Shown here piece by piece: positions 1-10,699 of a stretch of 64,000 bases of DNA. Made by a program: the position numbers and the translations under genes. The notes beneath the pieces were generated by a model that saw nothing but the letters and a program-made list of their open reading frames with translations, was not told where the DNA came from and did not search any database. The stretch is taken from NCBI GenBank assembly GCA_963989245.1, contig OZ022342.1:47780410-47844409 (forward strand), given 5' to 3'. This stretch comes from Nansenia antarctica. Its lineage: Eukaryota > Chordata > Actinopteri > Argentiniformes > Microstomatidae. Within the stretch, counting starts at the first letter, position 1, and every line of letters begins with the position of its first letter.

Positions 1-71
1 ATTTACGTTCGTTAGGGCGTAGCTGCCGGCTGAAAAAAGCGAGTGGCTGCCAAGCTCCCTTCACCCACTGC

Positions 72-1520
72 TCATGCACCGCCCCGACTGCAGTCAGAAG
101 CATCCGTGGTTACGGCAATCGGTGCATTCGGCGAGGGATGTGCCAGCATAGTTGCCCTAGCCAAAGCTCTCTTAGTCCCAGTGAAAGCATCGTCCATCTC
201 CACAGACCAGCCGATGATGTGCTTGGCGGTCTTGCCTTTAAGAGCCTCATACAAGGGCCGCATAAACCAGGCTGCTCGGGGAACAAAGCGGTGGTAAAAG
301 TTCACCATGCCTAAAAACTCCTGCAGGGCCTTGATTGTGAGTGGACGTGGAAAATCCACGATAGCGTTCACTTTTGAGGGCAGGGGCACTGCCCCGTCGT
401 TAGTGATGCGGTGTCCAAGGAAATCGATTGACGTCAGTCCGAACTGGCATTTGGCTGGATTGATGATCAGGCCATGCTGGTTAAGCCTTTCAAAGAGAGT
501 TCTTAAATGCGACATATGCTCTGCCATGGAAGCGCTGGCGATAAGAATGTCGTCCAGATAAACGAACAGGAATGGCAGGTCCCTAAGCACGGTGTCCATC
601 AGCCGCTGAAAAGCCTGTGCCGCGTTTTTAAGACCGAACGGCATACGGAGGAACTCAAAAAGGCCGAATGGGGTGATCACTGCTGTTTTCGGGACGTCCT
701 GTGAATGGACAGGAACCTGGTGATAGCCACGAACTAGGTCCACCTTAGAGAACACCAACCTCCCCGCCAGCCGGGCAGAAAAATCCTGAATGTGTGGGAT
801 TGGGTAACGGTCAGGGGTCGTAATGTCATTAAGACGGCGGTAATCGCCACATGGACGCCACCCACCACCAGGTTTTGGGACGATATGTAGTGGAGAAGCC
901 CAGGGGCTGTTTGACCGGCGAATAATGCCAAGGCGCTCCATGGTGTCGAACTCCGCCTTAGCAACGTCGAGCTTAGCTGGATCCAGGCGCCGGGCACGAG
1001 CATAGACCGGTGGTCCAGTAGTGGCGATGTAATGCTCAACCCCATGCTTAGTGGAGGCTGACGAGAAAGTGGGCTCCGTAAGACTCGGGAACTCAGCTAA
1101 GAGGCGGGAAAACACATCAGCAGCAGAGAGAGCACTAGACAGTCTTGTCGTGCCCGCACCACTGAGTGCACATGCGAGGGAACTAAAAATGTCTGCGTTG
1201 ATGAGTCGTCGGTTCTTGACGTCCACCAAAAGGCCGTTAGCGCAGAGGAAGTCGGCGCCGAGAAGGGGAGTAGACACAGTAGCCGTAATAAACTCCCAGT
1301 TAAAACGCTGTCCTCCGAAGCACAGTGGTATTTTCCTCATCCCAAAAGTGCGGATGGGGCTGCCATTGGCAGCTTCTAGAATGGGGCCATGTTTATCACT
1401 CTGGATCTCTATCCGTGATGCAGGCAGGACGCTCAGCTGAGCCCCTGTGTCACAGAGGAACCGCCGTCCCGAAACTGTGTCAGTAATGAACAACAAGCTA
1501 CCTGAACGGCCGACACTCAT
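72..1520 (-). pseudogene. pol: gypsy pol: aspartic protease and reverse transcriptase
   Basis: This 482-codon reading frame holds a retropepsin motif (DTGAQ) near residue 24, a spacer, then a reverse transcriptase with the YLDDIL catalytic box near residue 320 and the downstream FLGHRI block. The frame ends just after the RNase H start motif TTDASD. The expected continuation (VHEQW, then AFFSRQL) is visible at about 1-90 in another frame, so a small indel near 85-95 breaks the polyprotein. The protein would copy element RNA into DNA in cytoplasmic particles. It follows the gag remnant directly. I call it a pseudogene because of the frame break; PR and RT themselves look well kept. Confidence 0.88.
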
Positions 1521-1525
1521 GGCAG

Positions 1526-2217
1526 CTATCGAGCGCCGGCCCTGGCGTTTCCCGATGCCTCAAAGTTGCATGGGGGGCGACACCTCCTAGCTTTGGAGCC
1601 ATATTGTGCATGGTAGTAACACAGGCCTGTGTCCTGCTGCCGTCGGCCCACAGCGGCCACCTCCACTGTGTCTCCAGGCCACGATGGGTTAACACTGGCT
1701 GAACCTCGAATTGTCATGCTGCACCGTTGCACACCAACAGAAAAAAACGTATCTGCCTCTCTAGCCAAAGCACGGCTATCCTTAGTAATTGTATTAGCTA
1801 ATGCAGCCCGAACGTGTAATGGTAGCTGTTGCAAGAATAGTTTTAACATGGCTTATGATCCCCTAGAAGAGCTAGCATATAATCCATCAACTCAGAGGGT
1901 TTAGCATCGCCGAGGCCGGGCAGAGAGAGTAGCTGGCGGGCACGTTCAGATTCAGTTAAACTAAAAGACTCTAGTAAGTACGCCTTTAATGCTCCATATT
2001 TGTTGTGCTCAGGAGGCTGCTCGAGAATACTCACAACCCTGGCTGCTGTAGAGCTCCCGAGAGCAGAGACGACATAGTAGTATTTCGTAATATCCGTGGT
2101 AATTCCTTTAAGCACGAACTGTGCCTCCGTCTGAGCAAACCACACTTTTGGCTGTTTCTCCCAGAACTCTGGCAACTTCATAGCGACAGCGTTCATCGTA
2201 GCCGGTGCGTTATCCAT
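1526..2217 (-). pseudogene. gag: gypsy gag, frameshifted
   Basis: The N-terminal half (ATG near 2217, frame to 1843) starts MDNAPATMN and has a gypsy capsid-like segment (PEFWEKQPKVWFAQTEAQF). The C-terminal half (1849 to 1526) lies in another frame and ends in a zinc-knuckle-like CYYHAQYGSKARRC segment. The two halves meet near 1850, where a small deletion must have moved the frame. The family forms the particle shell and binds element RNA. A 168-codon frame runs further 5' into the LTR, but the methionine near 2217 gives the usual gag start. Confidence 0.8.
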
Positions 2218-2264
2218 AGTTGAAAAAACAAAAAACAATATAATCCTTGGAAAGCGTCCCAAAG

Positions 2265-2282
2265 CGACGTCAGGGTCACCAC
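2265..2282 (-). promoter_or_regulatory. primer-binding site of gypsy element
   Basis: Directly inside the LTR the reverse strand reads GTGGTGACCCTGACGTCG. A TGGTGACCC-type start one base from the LTR end is typical of a gypsy tRNA primer-binding site. I do not assign the tRNA. Confidence 0.6.
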
Positions 2283-2507
2283 TGTAGGAGTTGGAGCGTA
2301 CAAACGAAACGGAGACTTGGTGCCAGTATAAAGCCGACCGTGTCGGCATTTATTTAATAGCAACGTACAAACACTTCCTTAAATGTTACCTGTACGCCCA
2401 TACGTCACACACCAGTGACCGGCGTTAAAGTGCCCGCACACAATTCCCCATAACCAAACACACAGGTGAATTATGTACATCATACATCATAGTATTTGTC
2501 CGCTACA
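2283..2507 (-). repeat. gypsy long terminal repeat (5' LTR)
   Basis: The 225-bp segment starts TGTAGCGG and ends CTCCTACA on the reverse strand, so it has TGTA...TACA ends. It contains a polyadenylation-like AATAAA (near 2348) and a TATA-like CTTTATACT (near 2325). The second LTR is outside the window, so the boundaries rest on the inverted ends and the adjoining primer-binding site. Confidence 0.7.
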
Positions 2508-3695
2508 GAGGGGTTGTTTTGCAAAAACAGATAGGCCTATCTCCCTTTGTATTTATTATCTTAAATCAAGTTTTTTCTTTTAGATTTGATTAGATTCAAC
2601 CTTATTGTCATTGACAAGTACGAAGACAAGGAAATGTAGCTCGTCATCTAACCAGATGTAGAAAAGCCATGAATGTTTCAAGTTTATTCTTATGTTACAT
2701 TACACTCACAGATTCTTGGGAATTTGGATAAAACAGGTTTTAATTTTGAAAATAAAGTTTGTTAAATCACAAAATCTGAAGTTATATCATTATAGACCAA
2801 GGTCTTGGCTCTTCAGCAATGTACCGGTGCAAACTCCTCATTTTGTATTTTTTCCATTTTTTTCAGTCATTACTTTGTTTGTGTCAACACCGGCAGACAC
2901 AATAACAAGTGATTTATTTTTATTTAGTCTAATATGTATTAAGAGCTTTTAAATCTATCCTCTGACGGTGGTGACTTTAGAACTGACGGTGATTACTTTA
3001 GAACTGACGGTGGTGACAGTGGCCTCATTACAACATGCATCCAAACATCCAAAATGTATACCACTCAAGTCAATGCCTTCTTGCTTAACAACTTTATTTA
3101 ACAATTTGGTACAACAAATAGCAATTGTGAGCACTGTGATAAACATTTAATAAAGAGCATAAGGTACAATTAAGCAATATCATTAATAAAAGTACCCCTT
3201 CCCCATTAATAATCATCATAGTAAAAAATACCAGTAGCAATAGCTGATGTCTGAAGTCCTAAGAGAAGAGAAATGGTGTTGTTGAGTCTAACAAATTGGA
3301 GGATAGTTTTGAACTTGTCGGCTGTTCACAGACAAGCGAGGCATGTCTTCTGCGCTCCTGCACCCAGTTCAAGACGATGTCAGTGATGAGCTGAAGAACA
3401 ACAGACGGCGACGGCGCCAGACCAGACGAGATGATCGTGGAGTGAAGATATTATTAAAGCGTACGCGCCTGTCGATCACCCGTCGCATCGCGCAAACAAA
3501 CCCGCCGATTAGTTTTTTACTTGCTCCGGGCAAGCGTTACTGTCGAACCCTGCCTTGCCTTGACAGAGTCATGTTCTTGAGTGCGTTGTGGAACAGCAGG
3601 GTTTTCTGGGGGTTTTGAGTTGGCTTCCCCGCAGCAGCTTCTTGGTGATTCTTGTGTTTGTTTATTCCTAGTTTGTTCTCGTACCCAACGCTTTT
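2508..3695. other. intergenic stretch with repeat scraps
   Basis: No convincing gene. A LINE/SINE-type 3' tail (AGATTCAACCTTATTGTCATT) lies at about 2583-2640. Three imperfect CTGACGGTG-type repeats lie at 2960-3016. A 91-codon open frame at 3343-3618 is arginine-rich but matches nothing I know and overlaps a palindrome-family fragment. Confidence 0.5.
3527..3552. repeat. half-copy of the 66-bp palindrome family
   Basis: This 26-bp stretch (CGGGCAAG, then GCGTTACTGTCGAACCCTG) matches one arm of the perfect palindrome at 11098-11163, without the TAAAAAA spacer. The left arm here is degenerate (TTTTTTACTTGCTC). It shows that the palindrome is a dispersed sequence. Confidence 0.65.
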
Positions 3696-3701
3696 TCATT
3701 T

Positions 3702-4961
3702 GATGTCCCGATCCCATTTTTTCACTACCGATACCGATACCTGGGCTTCAGGTATCTGCGATACCGATATCAATCCGATATTTGTATTTATTGTTTTACT
3801 CCTGAATGATAACAAATACTTCCCCAGTATATAGTCCACAACAACAGTTGGCTATTAAAGACTGCCAGCCTTTATTCAAGCAACAAAAACAGTACTCTGC
3901 AGTACTCAGTCTCAGTGACCAACTGGTTTAAAGTTAAAACAAAAACTGCAGCATTCAGCATGTAAAAAAAAAAGAGTAAACATTTTTTAGTGCCTTCATG
4001 TTTTTATTCTATTTATCTTCTCTTACAAATGGCAAATCAATTATAGCACCCTTTTTAAAAGTGTAGCCGAGTGACGCCCACTGGTGAGACCAGAAACCAG
4101 TCCCAGAATCAAAGGGGTGTCAACAATATCTGCTTTTCGTTTTTTTCATAACAGGCAACTTGGAAGTTTTAAAGTACCACTCGATATAATATACAACAGT
4201 TTAACGATCACTAATTACTTATAATCTGTGGGTTGGATTCACTGTTGCCAGAGGCTACCGGTAAGTGATACCTGGCTTGTAAACATAGTGTAGCAACCCT
4301 GTTCATTAATGTTCATTAAGGCTTGAGTTCATGTTCATGTTCGCACTGTTACTGTGTTGTGTGCCAATGCACCCCTGTGATTGGTGGAGGTCACGGGGGG
4401 GGGGGCGGGTGCTGTGTGTGTTGTTGAGACCGTTAAGAGCTCCGGTGAACTAAGAAAGTTGTGTATGAGATAGTTTACAATTAAACGCACAGATTACATG
4501 AGAGAAGCTATCTGTCATTATTTCAACCACTGTCCAAGTGGGGACGTTACAATACTTTCGTTTTAGCACAAAACGTTTGCCGCTAGCAGCGTTTTTAGCA
4601 CATTCTTGAGCAAAACATTGATACAAACAAACATTCAAATACTCGTGTCGTCTTGAAATTTTTTCCGATTTCAATGTATGACGCATCATTTGAAAGCTTA
4701 CCATCTGTAGTTTCAGACTATGTAAACAAACGAAAAATTACGTAAGCAAATGGTTTATGATTTCACCAGCTAGCATCATGACATTGTCAGACTCATTACA
4801 CACAGGTAGCTACTACTACTGTTGTCATCACGTGAGTGACACGCCGGATCGCGAGCCCCAGATCGGTGCCTATTTTTTTTCTGGTGCGATCTGCGATCCA
4901 GCATTGAGGACCAATATCGCGGCGATATGCGATATCAATATCGGATCGGGACATCCCTAGT
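3702..4961. mobile_element. non-autonomous hAT-like element (GATGTCCCGATC ends)
   Basis: The left end reads GATGTCCCGATCC followed by CGATACCGATA-type subterminal repeats. The right end reads CGATATCAATATCGGATCGGGACATCCCTA, shown here in pieces: CGATATCAATATCGG, then ATCGGGACATCCCTA. TAGGGATGTCCCGAT-type ends occur in vertebrate hAT MITEs. I found no matching 8-bp TSD, so the outer bases have decayed or my boundaries are off. The interior has no transposase; an 84-codon reverse frame at 4450-4704 is not recognisable. A G run lies at 4395-4405. Confidence 0.5.
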
Positions 4962-5121
4962 TCCGATCCTTTGTTTACCTCTTGAAGTTTATTATTTGTC
5001 AATCTCTCTAGAGTATCCTGCTATAGCCTGCCCACTCCGAACTGGCTCGTGTATGGCCTGATCCACTGGACTGTCTGGGGGAGTTACTGGGTGATATGAG
5101 CCCCCCCCCCCGAGATCTTAC

Positions 5122-5362
5122 GTTGTCTTGATTTTTGTTGTTGATGTTTCCAAGCCATTCTCTGACTTCTCTTTTCCATTTCATTCAAGTCGTTGACAGT
5201 TTTTACCTTCCCTCCCTCCACCCTCTTCTTCCATCTTTGTCTTTCCGTTCTGAGGTACTCCTCCTTCAACTCTGCCTCACTGTGGATTTTCTCTCTCCTC
5301 TTTTTTTGACATTCCCTGTTTCTTCTCCTCCTCTCCTCCACATATAGCTGCTGCCTAGCCAT
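5122..5362 (-). CDS. N-terminal coding exon, basic coiled-coil protein fragment
   Basis: Starting at the ATG at 5362 this reads MARQQLYVEERRRR and continues as a very basic, glutamate-rich helix with a DLNEMEKRSQRMAWK block near the end. A good donor (AC, GTAAGA) follows at 5121. Fish genomes contain many anonymous proteins with this sort of N-terminus (arginine-rich helix, then an EMEKRS-like block), often linked to transposons, but I cannot name the family or a function. No following exon was found. It may be an orphan exon or part of a dead element. Confidence 0.4.
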
Positions 5363-5734
5363 AACTTCCTAAAATACATAAAGTCAAAGTTGAGTGTAAC
5401 GACTATAAACACAGCTAAAGCGGGGACATATATTTGGTTATTTGGTTAAATGTCGTCATGCCATTTTCATTTGGCGTTGGTCATTGGAGACGCATAGCTT
5501 ACAAGGGACATTGTAGGTGTACTATGTGCTATGTAGGTAGGCAGGAGGTGCACTAATGTGCATCCCCAATGACGTAAGCCAAATGAACTTGGCTATAACA
5601 GTGAATTGAGAAAGACAGAAGGCACACCTCATCCCCTAGGATCGGGCCAAAGTTCATCCATGGTGGTAGTAGCATGAGGTCTGTATGGATGAAATATAGG
5701 GGAAATTACATAAATAAGAATAAAATAGAGGTTA
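5363..5734. other. non-coding gap
   Basis: No gene or clear repeat boundary was found. Near 5545-5590 there is an AATGTGCATCCCCAATGACG segment of no recognised family. Confidence 0.4.
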
Positions 5735-6205
5735 ATGAAATATTATATACGCTCGGCGGAGAGGGTGATTGGCTGCCCTTTGCCCCCCCTTGAGGCCCTG
5801 TTTAAAAGTAGGGCTTTGGGGAGGGCCAGGAAGATCATGGCTGACCCTGCACACCCAGGACACGGTCTCTTCACCCCGCTCCCCTCAGGCAGGAGGGTGC
5901 GGTCCCTAAACACTGTGAAGGCCCGACATGCACACAGCTTTTTCCCCACAGCCATCCGGCTCCTAAATGCTGCTCCACCCCCACCCAGAGAGCTTTGGAC
6001 TGACTGGATATGAACACTTGAACACTTGATCTCTGCACTTTAGATTTATATTAATTATGACTCTTGCACTATGATGTTGGTTTGCACTGTCTTGTCCTGT
6101 CTTGCACCTGTCCTGCTGTAAACCGTGCTCCACTGTCCCAAACCAAATTCCTAACATGTTTACATGTCATGGCAATAAAGTCTTCTGATTCTGATTCTGA
6201 TAGAC
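5735..6205 (+). mobile_element. LINE 3' end (L2/CR1-Rex1 type), 5' truncated
   Basis: The reading frame at 5735-6013 is the C-terminus of a fish non-LTR reverse transcriptase: RSAERVIGCPLPPLEALF, then the PSGRRVRSLNTVKARHAHSFFP block and FPTAIRLLNA. The 3' UTR ends AATAAAG, then a short (TTCTGA)n tail at about 6181-6201, as expected for L2/CR1-like elements. Only the last ~90 codons remain. Confidence 0.8.
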
Positions 6206-6466
6206 CATATTGGTATTTATTGCGGTAAAGCAGGGGTCTTCAACCTTTTTCAACCCAAGGACCCCTTGGATGAGAGACAAATAGAACAGGGACCCCCACA
6301 TGTAATATATATTTTTAAATGTCTCACATTTTAAAGCCTATAATAATTTTTATATTTACTTCATTCACCTTTTATTTCACCGTATTAACCTATTTATAAA
6401 CTGGGTTATTAGCCTATATGTGTTTATGATTGATAAAACGTTCATGCATAATTATGATTGGTTATT

Positions 6467-6499
<33 letters not shown>

Positions 6500-6505
6500 G
6501 ATGAG

Positions 6506-6843
6506 CAGTGGCGGACTCAGGCTGTTTGAAGGGCAGGGGCGAAAAGAAAAAAAGGGCAGCTACTGGACAACATGGGACCCCATCATGACATGGTCAAGTT
6601 TAGACCATTGGAAGGGCAGCCAATAGGGCACATCCTCTAATTTTGCCACTCAAAAGGGCACTTTAGTGCGACTTTTTTCCGCTGTGGGAGCTCATGGTCA
6701 GGTTTAGACCATTGGAGGGGCACCAATAGAGCACGTCCTCTCATTTTCGCCACTCAAAAGGGCACTTAAGACAGATGTTTTTCAACCGTGGGGGCACCAG
6801 GAGGGGCGGTCGCCCCCCCTGGCCCCCCCTGAGTCCGCCAGTG
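6506..6843. mobile_element. nested non-autonomous hAT MITE with 8-bp TSD
   Basis: The ends CAGTGGCGGACTCAGG and CCTGAGTCCGCCAGTG form a 16-bp terminal inverted repeat with one mismatch. It is flanked by TTGATGAG on both sides (6498-6505 and 6844-6851). The 338-bp interior has no coding capacity. Its right end (CAACCGTGGGGGCACCAGG) recurs at about 42345-42402 and 43875-43935. Confidence 0.88.
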
Positions 6844-6926
6844 TTGATGAGGCTTATATTTTCTATTATTATATATATTTTTTCAACAATGAAACTTTTA
6901 GCTTCAGGAAGCCAGGTATGCCTACC

Positions 6927-7283
6927 TCAGTGAGATGACTGGCCCTGGTGGGTGGTACACACCCTGTCTATTCTGGGGGAGATGGAGGTTGTCAGGCAGA
7001 GCATCATGTCATCCTCAGGCTGCAGTCTGGAACTGTATTTGCTCTTCAGGTAGGTGAGGGAGGAGAATCCTCTTTCACAAAGATAAGTTGTTGCAAAACG
7101 CAAGAGGCTCACCATGGCCTTTGCTGTCAGTTGGGGGAAGTATTTCTGGCAATGGATCCAGAACTGGGTGAGAGGCTGTGACTCGTACACATTCTTGTGT
7201 GTACTGTCTATCAGCTGATCTTCCTCAGCGGCTGTCAGGTTTAGGCGTCGGATGCATTGTCTTTGAATGGAAACCGTATCCAT
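6927..7283 (-). pseudogene. hAT transposase C-terminus (dimerisation domain)
   Basis: The 118 residues include LLRFATTYLCERGFSSLTYL and, downstream, SRLQPEDDMMLCLT and SPRIDRVC. This is the C-terminal dimerisation segment of the hAT branch that gave rise to ZBED5-like genes. The N-terminal zinc finger and most of the catalytic core are missing. It lies in the element at 6231-7931 and on the opposite strand to the nearby LINE. Confidence 0.8.
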
Positions 7284-7971
7284 GTCTTGTGCTTAGACGT
7301 TGGCACATGCACATCAGAAAAGTACTTCTCAAATTGACTTTCGAGTGCCTCCAAGTGATCAACAATTGCGCATTTCACGTCAGGCGAGGGCACCGCGGAA
7401 TCCGCGGAAATGCATTGAAATGCGCAGCCAGCTCCGCGCGGTTTTGGCCAACCAGAATCTCGTGGATAGCTGTGCGTAATTCAAAGACGCGCGCCAATAC
7501 TGATCCACGGGATCTGACCTCGGAATGGTAAAGAGCGGCGCATAGAGAAGCAAAGAGGCAGGTTTGTTATTATCAAACTAGTAACTAAATTAGTAACGTT
7601 ATGCTAGTTATTAATTAACGTTAATTTCGCAATGAAGACCGAGCTGCAGCGTTTTAGCCAACACCTAGCTTGCTACACAGGTTTGTTATTTTTTCCAGCT
7701 GACTTTATGTTAGACTCTGCATCATGGGCATAATTTATTTTGTAAATTGTTTTTGTCAAAAGTAGTTTATTATTGCCTATTAATGCTTGTACTTTACTCA
7801 ATATAATTGTTGTTATATTTTTAAATTCTCACTGATTATTTTGGTGAATTATTATGACAAAAATTGGCGGACCCCCTGCAGTACCTCTGCGGACCCCCTA
7901 GGGGTCGCGGAGCCCCGGTTGAAGACCACTGCGGTAAAGGATTCTATTCTAGCCTCCCTTGAGGATCATTT

Positions 7972-8025
7972 GGAGGTTTTTGTCACCACCGTCAGACAGA
8001 AAACCTGGTGGTGACAAAAACCTCC
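7972..8025. repeat. 19-bp perfect inverted repeat (hairpin)
   Basis: The arms GGAGGTTTTTGTCACCACC (7972-7990) and its complement (8007-8025) are separated by 16 bases. The inner bases belong to the CTGACGGTGGTGAC-type motif that recurs at about 8351-8364 and 2955-3016. Confidence 0.8.
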
Positions 8026-8739
8026 TCTTTTACATGATATGCGTGAGTTGTTGACATTAGCCATCTTGTTTCCCCTCTGTTGCTAGCTACCCCAGACCTC
8101 TTATTAAAAAGTATACATTTATGTCATAATCTAATCTAATATTTTCTATACAAAAGAGACGGTGTTGACATGTTATGGTTGTGACAGTAGCAGTGTCAAT
8201 AAATATATGTACAAGTTTTAGAGAAAATAGCAAACTTACAGGAGCTTGAGTGATCTTGAAGCATGCAGTAAAGCTGAAGGTTTGAAAAGGGGGTCCTCAG
8301 GAATGCAGTTGACCTTGCAGTTGCCTGTTTATTTTTATTTTTATAAATATCTGACGGTGGTGACGAATATGTGGGACACATTTTGAGCAACCACATAATA
8401 ATGGTAAAAATTGTTCAAAATGCACTGTTTGCAGTTTTTAATACATATTACAATGTACTCTTTCATTTGGTAAGAATATTATTCAATTCAATTATTATAA
8501 TATATATTTTTAATCAAGTTGAAATGATTCTCCTATCCGCGGACAGCTGATTTTGTAGGCAATGGGCCAGCATATAATCATTAATTCCATACAAATGAAA
8601 AACAAACCTATGAAAGAACCTTACATTTGTGCAAAAGACCCTCTGATTATAACCTAATTATTCATGAAAATGTTATTCATTTCCAACAGAATTAGCACTT
8701 TTCTTAGTGGGACATGTTTTTGCCAACATTTCAAGAATC
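8026..8739. other. non-coding AT-rich gap
   Basis: No gene found. The only structure noted is CTGACGGTGGTGAC at about 8351-8364, inverted with respect to GTCACCACCGTCAG at 7982-7995. Confidence 0.4.
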
Positions 8740-9545
8740 AGTGAGTAGTCAGTGCAAAACTTGATTTCCTCTCACTTCAAACAAAAAAAACAGGTCAGAA
8801 ATCTTGGTGTAATTCTAGACTCCGATCTAAACTTCAACAGCCACATAAACTCGATAACTAAATCAGCCTACTATCACCTGAAAAACATAACAAGAATGAG
8901 AGGTTTCATGTCCAAGCAAGACCTTGAAAAACTCATCCATGCATTTGTTTTGAGTAGACTTGATTATTGTAATGGTCTACTAACAGGCCTGTCTAAAGGG
9001 GCTGTTCGTAAGCTGCAGCTCATTCAAAACGCAGCTGCTAGGGTCTTAACAAAAACGAAGAAGTTTGAACATATTACACAATCCTGAGATCCCGACACTG
9101 CCTACCAGTCCCTCAGAGAATTGAACTCAAAGAATTCCTGCAAGGCCCATAAGGTCACCTGAGACTAATCAGCTAATCATTCCAAGAGTGAAAACAAAAC
9201 ACGGTGCAGCAGCTTTCAGTCACGCTGCTGCATGCTCCTGGAACAAACTCCCTGAAGAAATCAAACAGTCCCAAACCCTTAAAATATTTAAATCTAAGTA
9301 AAAACCTTCATGTTTTGCAGCAGTTATGATTAAACACAAACACTTCCATCCATTAACTATTGTCTTATTAAATGTTTGATCTATTTATCTATCTATCTCT
9401 TATATTTGCTTTTATTCAGTCATTTTTATTTTCTTACTATGCTCCTCTTGCTGTATTTTTTAATAATGTATGTAAAGCACTTTGAATTGCCCCTGTTGTA
9501 TGAAATGTGCCATACAAATAAACTTGCCTTGCCACTGGCAGCATT
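8740..9545 (+). mobile_element. LINE 3' end (L2/CR1-like), decayed
   Basis: The frame at 8752-9087 carries VRNLGVILDSDLNFNSHI and SRLDYCNGLLTGLSKGA, then LQLIQNAAARVLTKT, the C-terminal region of a fish LINE reverse transcriptase. It then shifts frame; the HCLPVPQRIE-like and FK-SK end can be followed to about 9300. The 3' UTR ends ATGTGCCATACAAATAAACT with a TTGCC tail near 9535. Confidence 0.8.
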
Positions 9546-9594
9546 GATTTTCCAGCAGTGCAATGACCCTCACCACTATACAACAAAGACTTAC

Positions 9595-9785
9595 CATCCG
9601 TGTCTTCAATCTCCACTTCTACTTCGACCTCTTCTTCTTTCACCATCAAGCCATTCCGCTCTCCATCTTCTTCCTCCAGCTTCACTACCACCATCTCTGG
9701 ACCCCACTGTGTGACTTGCAGGGCTGGAGAACCACAGCCAGATCCGGGGGACTCTGTGGACTCTGGTTCATACATGGTTGCTGCT
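9595..9785 (-). CDS. exon B', duplicated acidic exon of a reverse-strand gene
   Basis: The acceptor (TTCTCCTCAG) ends at 9786 and a donor (G, GTAAGT) starts at 9594. The exon enters in phase 2 and leaves in phase 1. It encodes AAT-MYEPESTESPGSGCG followed by an acidic VKLEEED stretch. It is a clear paralogue of the exon at 10700-10928. Short acidic KEEE exons that start like this often come before C2H2 zinc-finger exons in fish genes, but no zinc finger lies downstream here, where a LINE adjoins. Function unknown. Confidence 0.5.
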
Positions 9786-10350
9786 CTGAGGAGAACATGC
9801 AGCTAGAAACAAAAGAAGCACAAACAAGGTATAACTATAAATTACAGCCTAACAACTGATGGGACAAGTTCTGCAAACGGGCAATACCACAGTAACAGAA
9901 TGACAGTTGGGACATTCATCAGATAGTCTTAAAGACGTATGCCGTGCCCTAAGCTTGACACAGTTAATATCCAAACCCACATGCCATCATTAGAAAAACC
10001 CTGGGAAATCTACCCTGGTTCTATTGACTAACATACCCTAAAATACATATCCAGCAGCATGCTAGCAAATGTAATATAAGTGATCACTGTTCCACTGTGT
10101 GTGAGAGATGCTTATTTGCCAGAAGTCCCTGTATCATCCCTAATCCCTGTATCACTTCAACAAGAAACTTTAAGTATTTTGATGCACAGTGTTTTCTACA
10201 TCAAGACCAGGGGTATTCAATTACATTTCCCAATTAAAATTCAACAAGGTCCAGTTATAGACAATGTCCTCAAGCAAAGGTCCGGAACATCATAATGTCT
10301 AGCTTGCGTTATGATTCAGTGCCGTATACACACACGCGCACGCTCACGCG

Positions 10351-10411
<61 letters not shown>

Positions 10412-10699
10412 GTAGCCTAGTAGTTGTATCAACGTCTGTATGTAGTCAACAACTGAAAGAACAATTCAATAATATTTATTGTACATTTTCACATTGAACT
10501 GGAGGGATTATAAATGATAAGTACTCTAATAATAAATAAATGTTCTCTTCTCATTTCAAGTAAAATAAGGGCTGCCAATGTTAACGCTCACGATTAATGT
10601 GGAAATCTTACAAACGTGTGATTTGAAAAATTTCCAAAAAGATGCTTTCCAGGTGTCCATAGACAGCTCATTCAAAAACTTGAGTAGCAAAGTACTAAC
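9786..10699. other. intron-like region with CA repeat
   Basis: No coding sequence seen between the two paralogous exons. A (CA)n tract with CG interruptions runs from about 10327 to 10410. Confidence 0.5.
10327..10410. repeat. (CA)n microsatellite
   Basis: It starts as a mixed ACACGCGCACGC tract and continues as a pure CA run to 10410. Confidence 0.95.

Larger units (their letters stand above)
1..2507 (-). mobile_element. Ty3/gypsy LTR retrotransposon, 5' part, cut by window edge
   Basis: On the reverse strand the order is LTR (2507 to 2283), primer-binding site, gag, protease, reverse transcriptase and the start of RNase H, which runs off the window at base 1. Integrase and the second LTR lie outside. 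Gag is split over two frames and the RNase H start is out of frame with RT, so this copy is probably not autonomous. The domain order is the standard gypsy order. Confidence 0.9.
6231..7931 (-). mobile_element. hAT transposon remnant with 8-bp TSD
   Basis: The ends are CAGGGGTCTTCAACC (6231) and GGTTGAAGACCACTG (7931). Both flanks carry CGGTAAAG (6223-6230 and 7932-7939), a perfect 8-bp TSD. Inside, only a C-terminal transposase fragment survives, on the reverse strand. A second element (6506-6843) sits inside, next to a (GTT)n tract at about 6468-6500. Confidence 0.9.

Noticed and set aside
3343..3618. 91-codon arginine-rich frame
   Set aside because: It overlaps a palindrome-family repeat, and no splice or homology evidence was seen.
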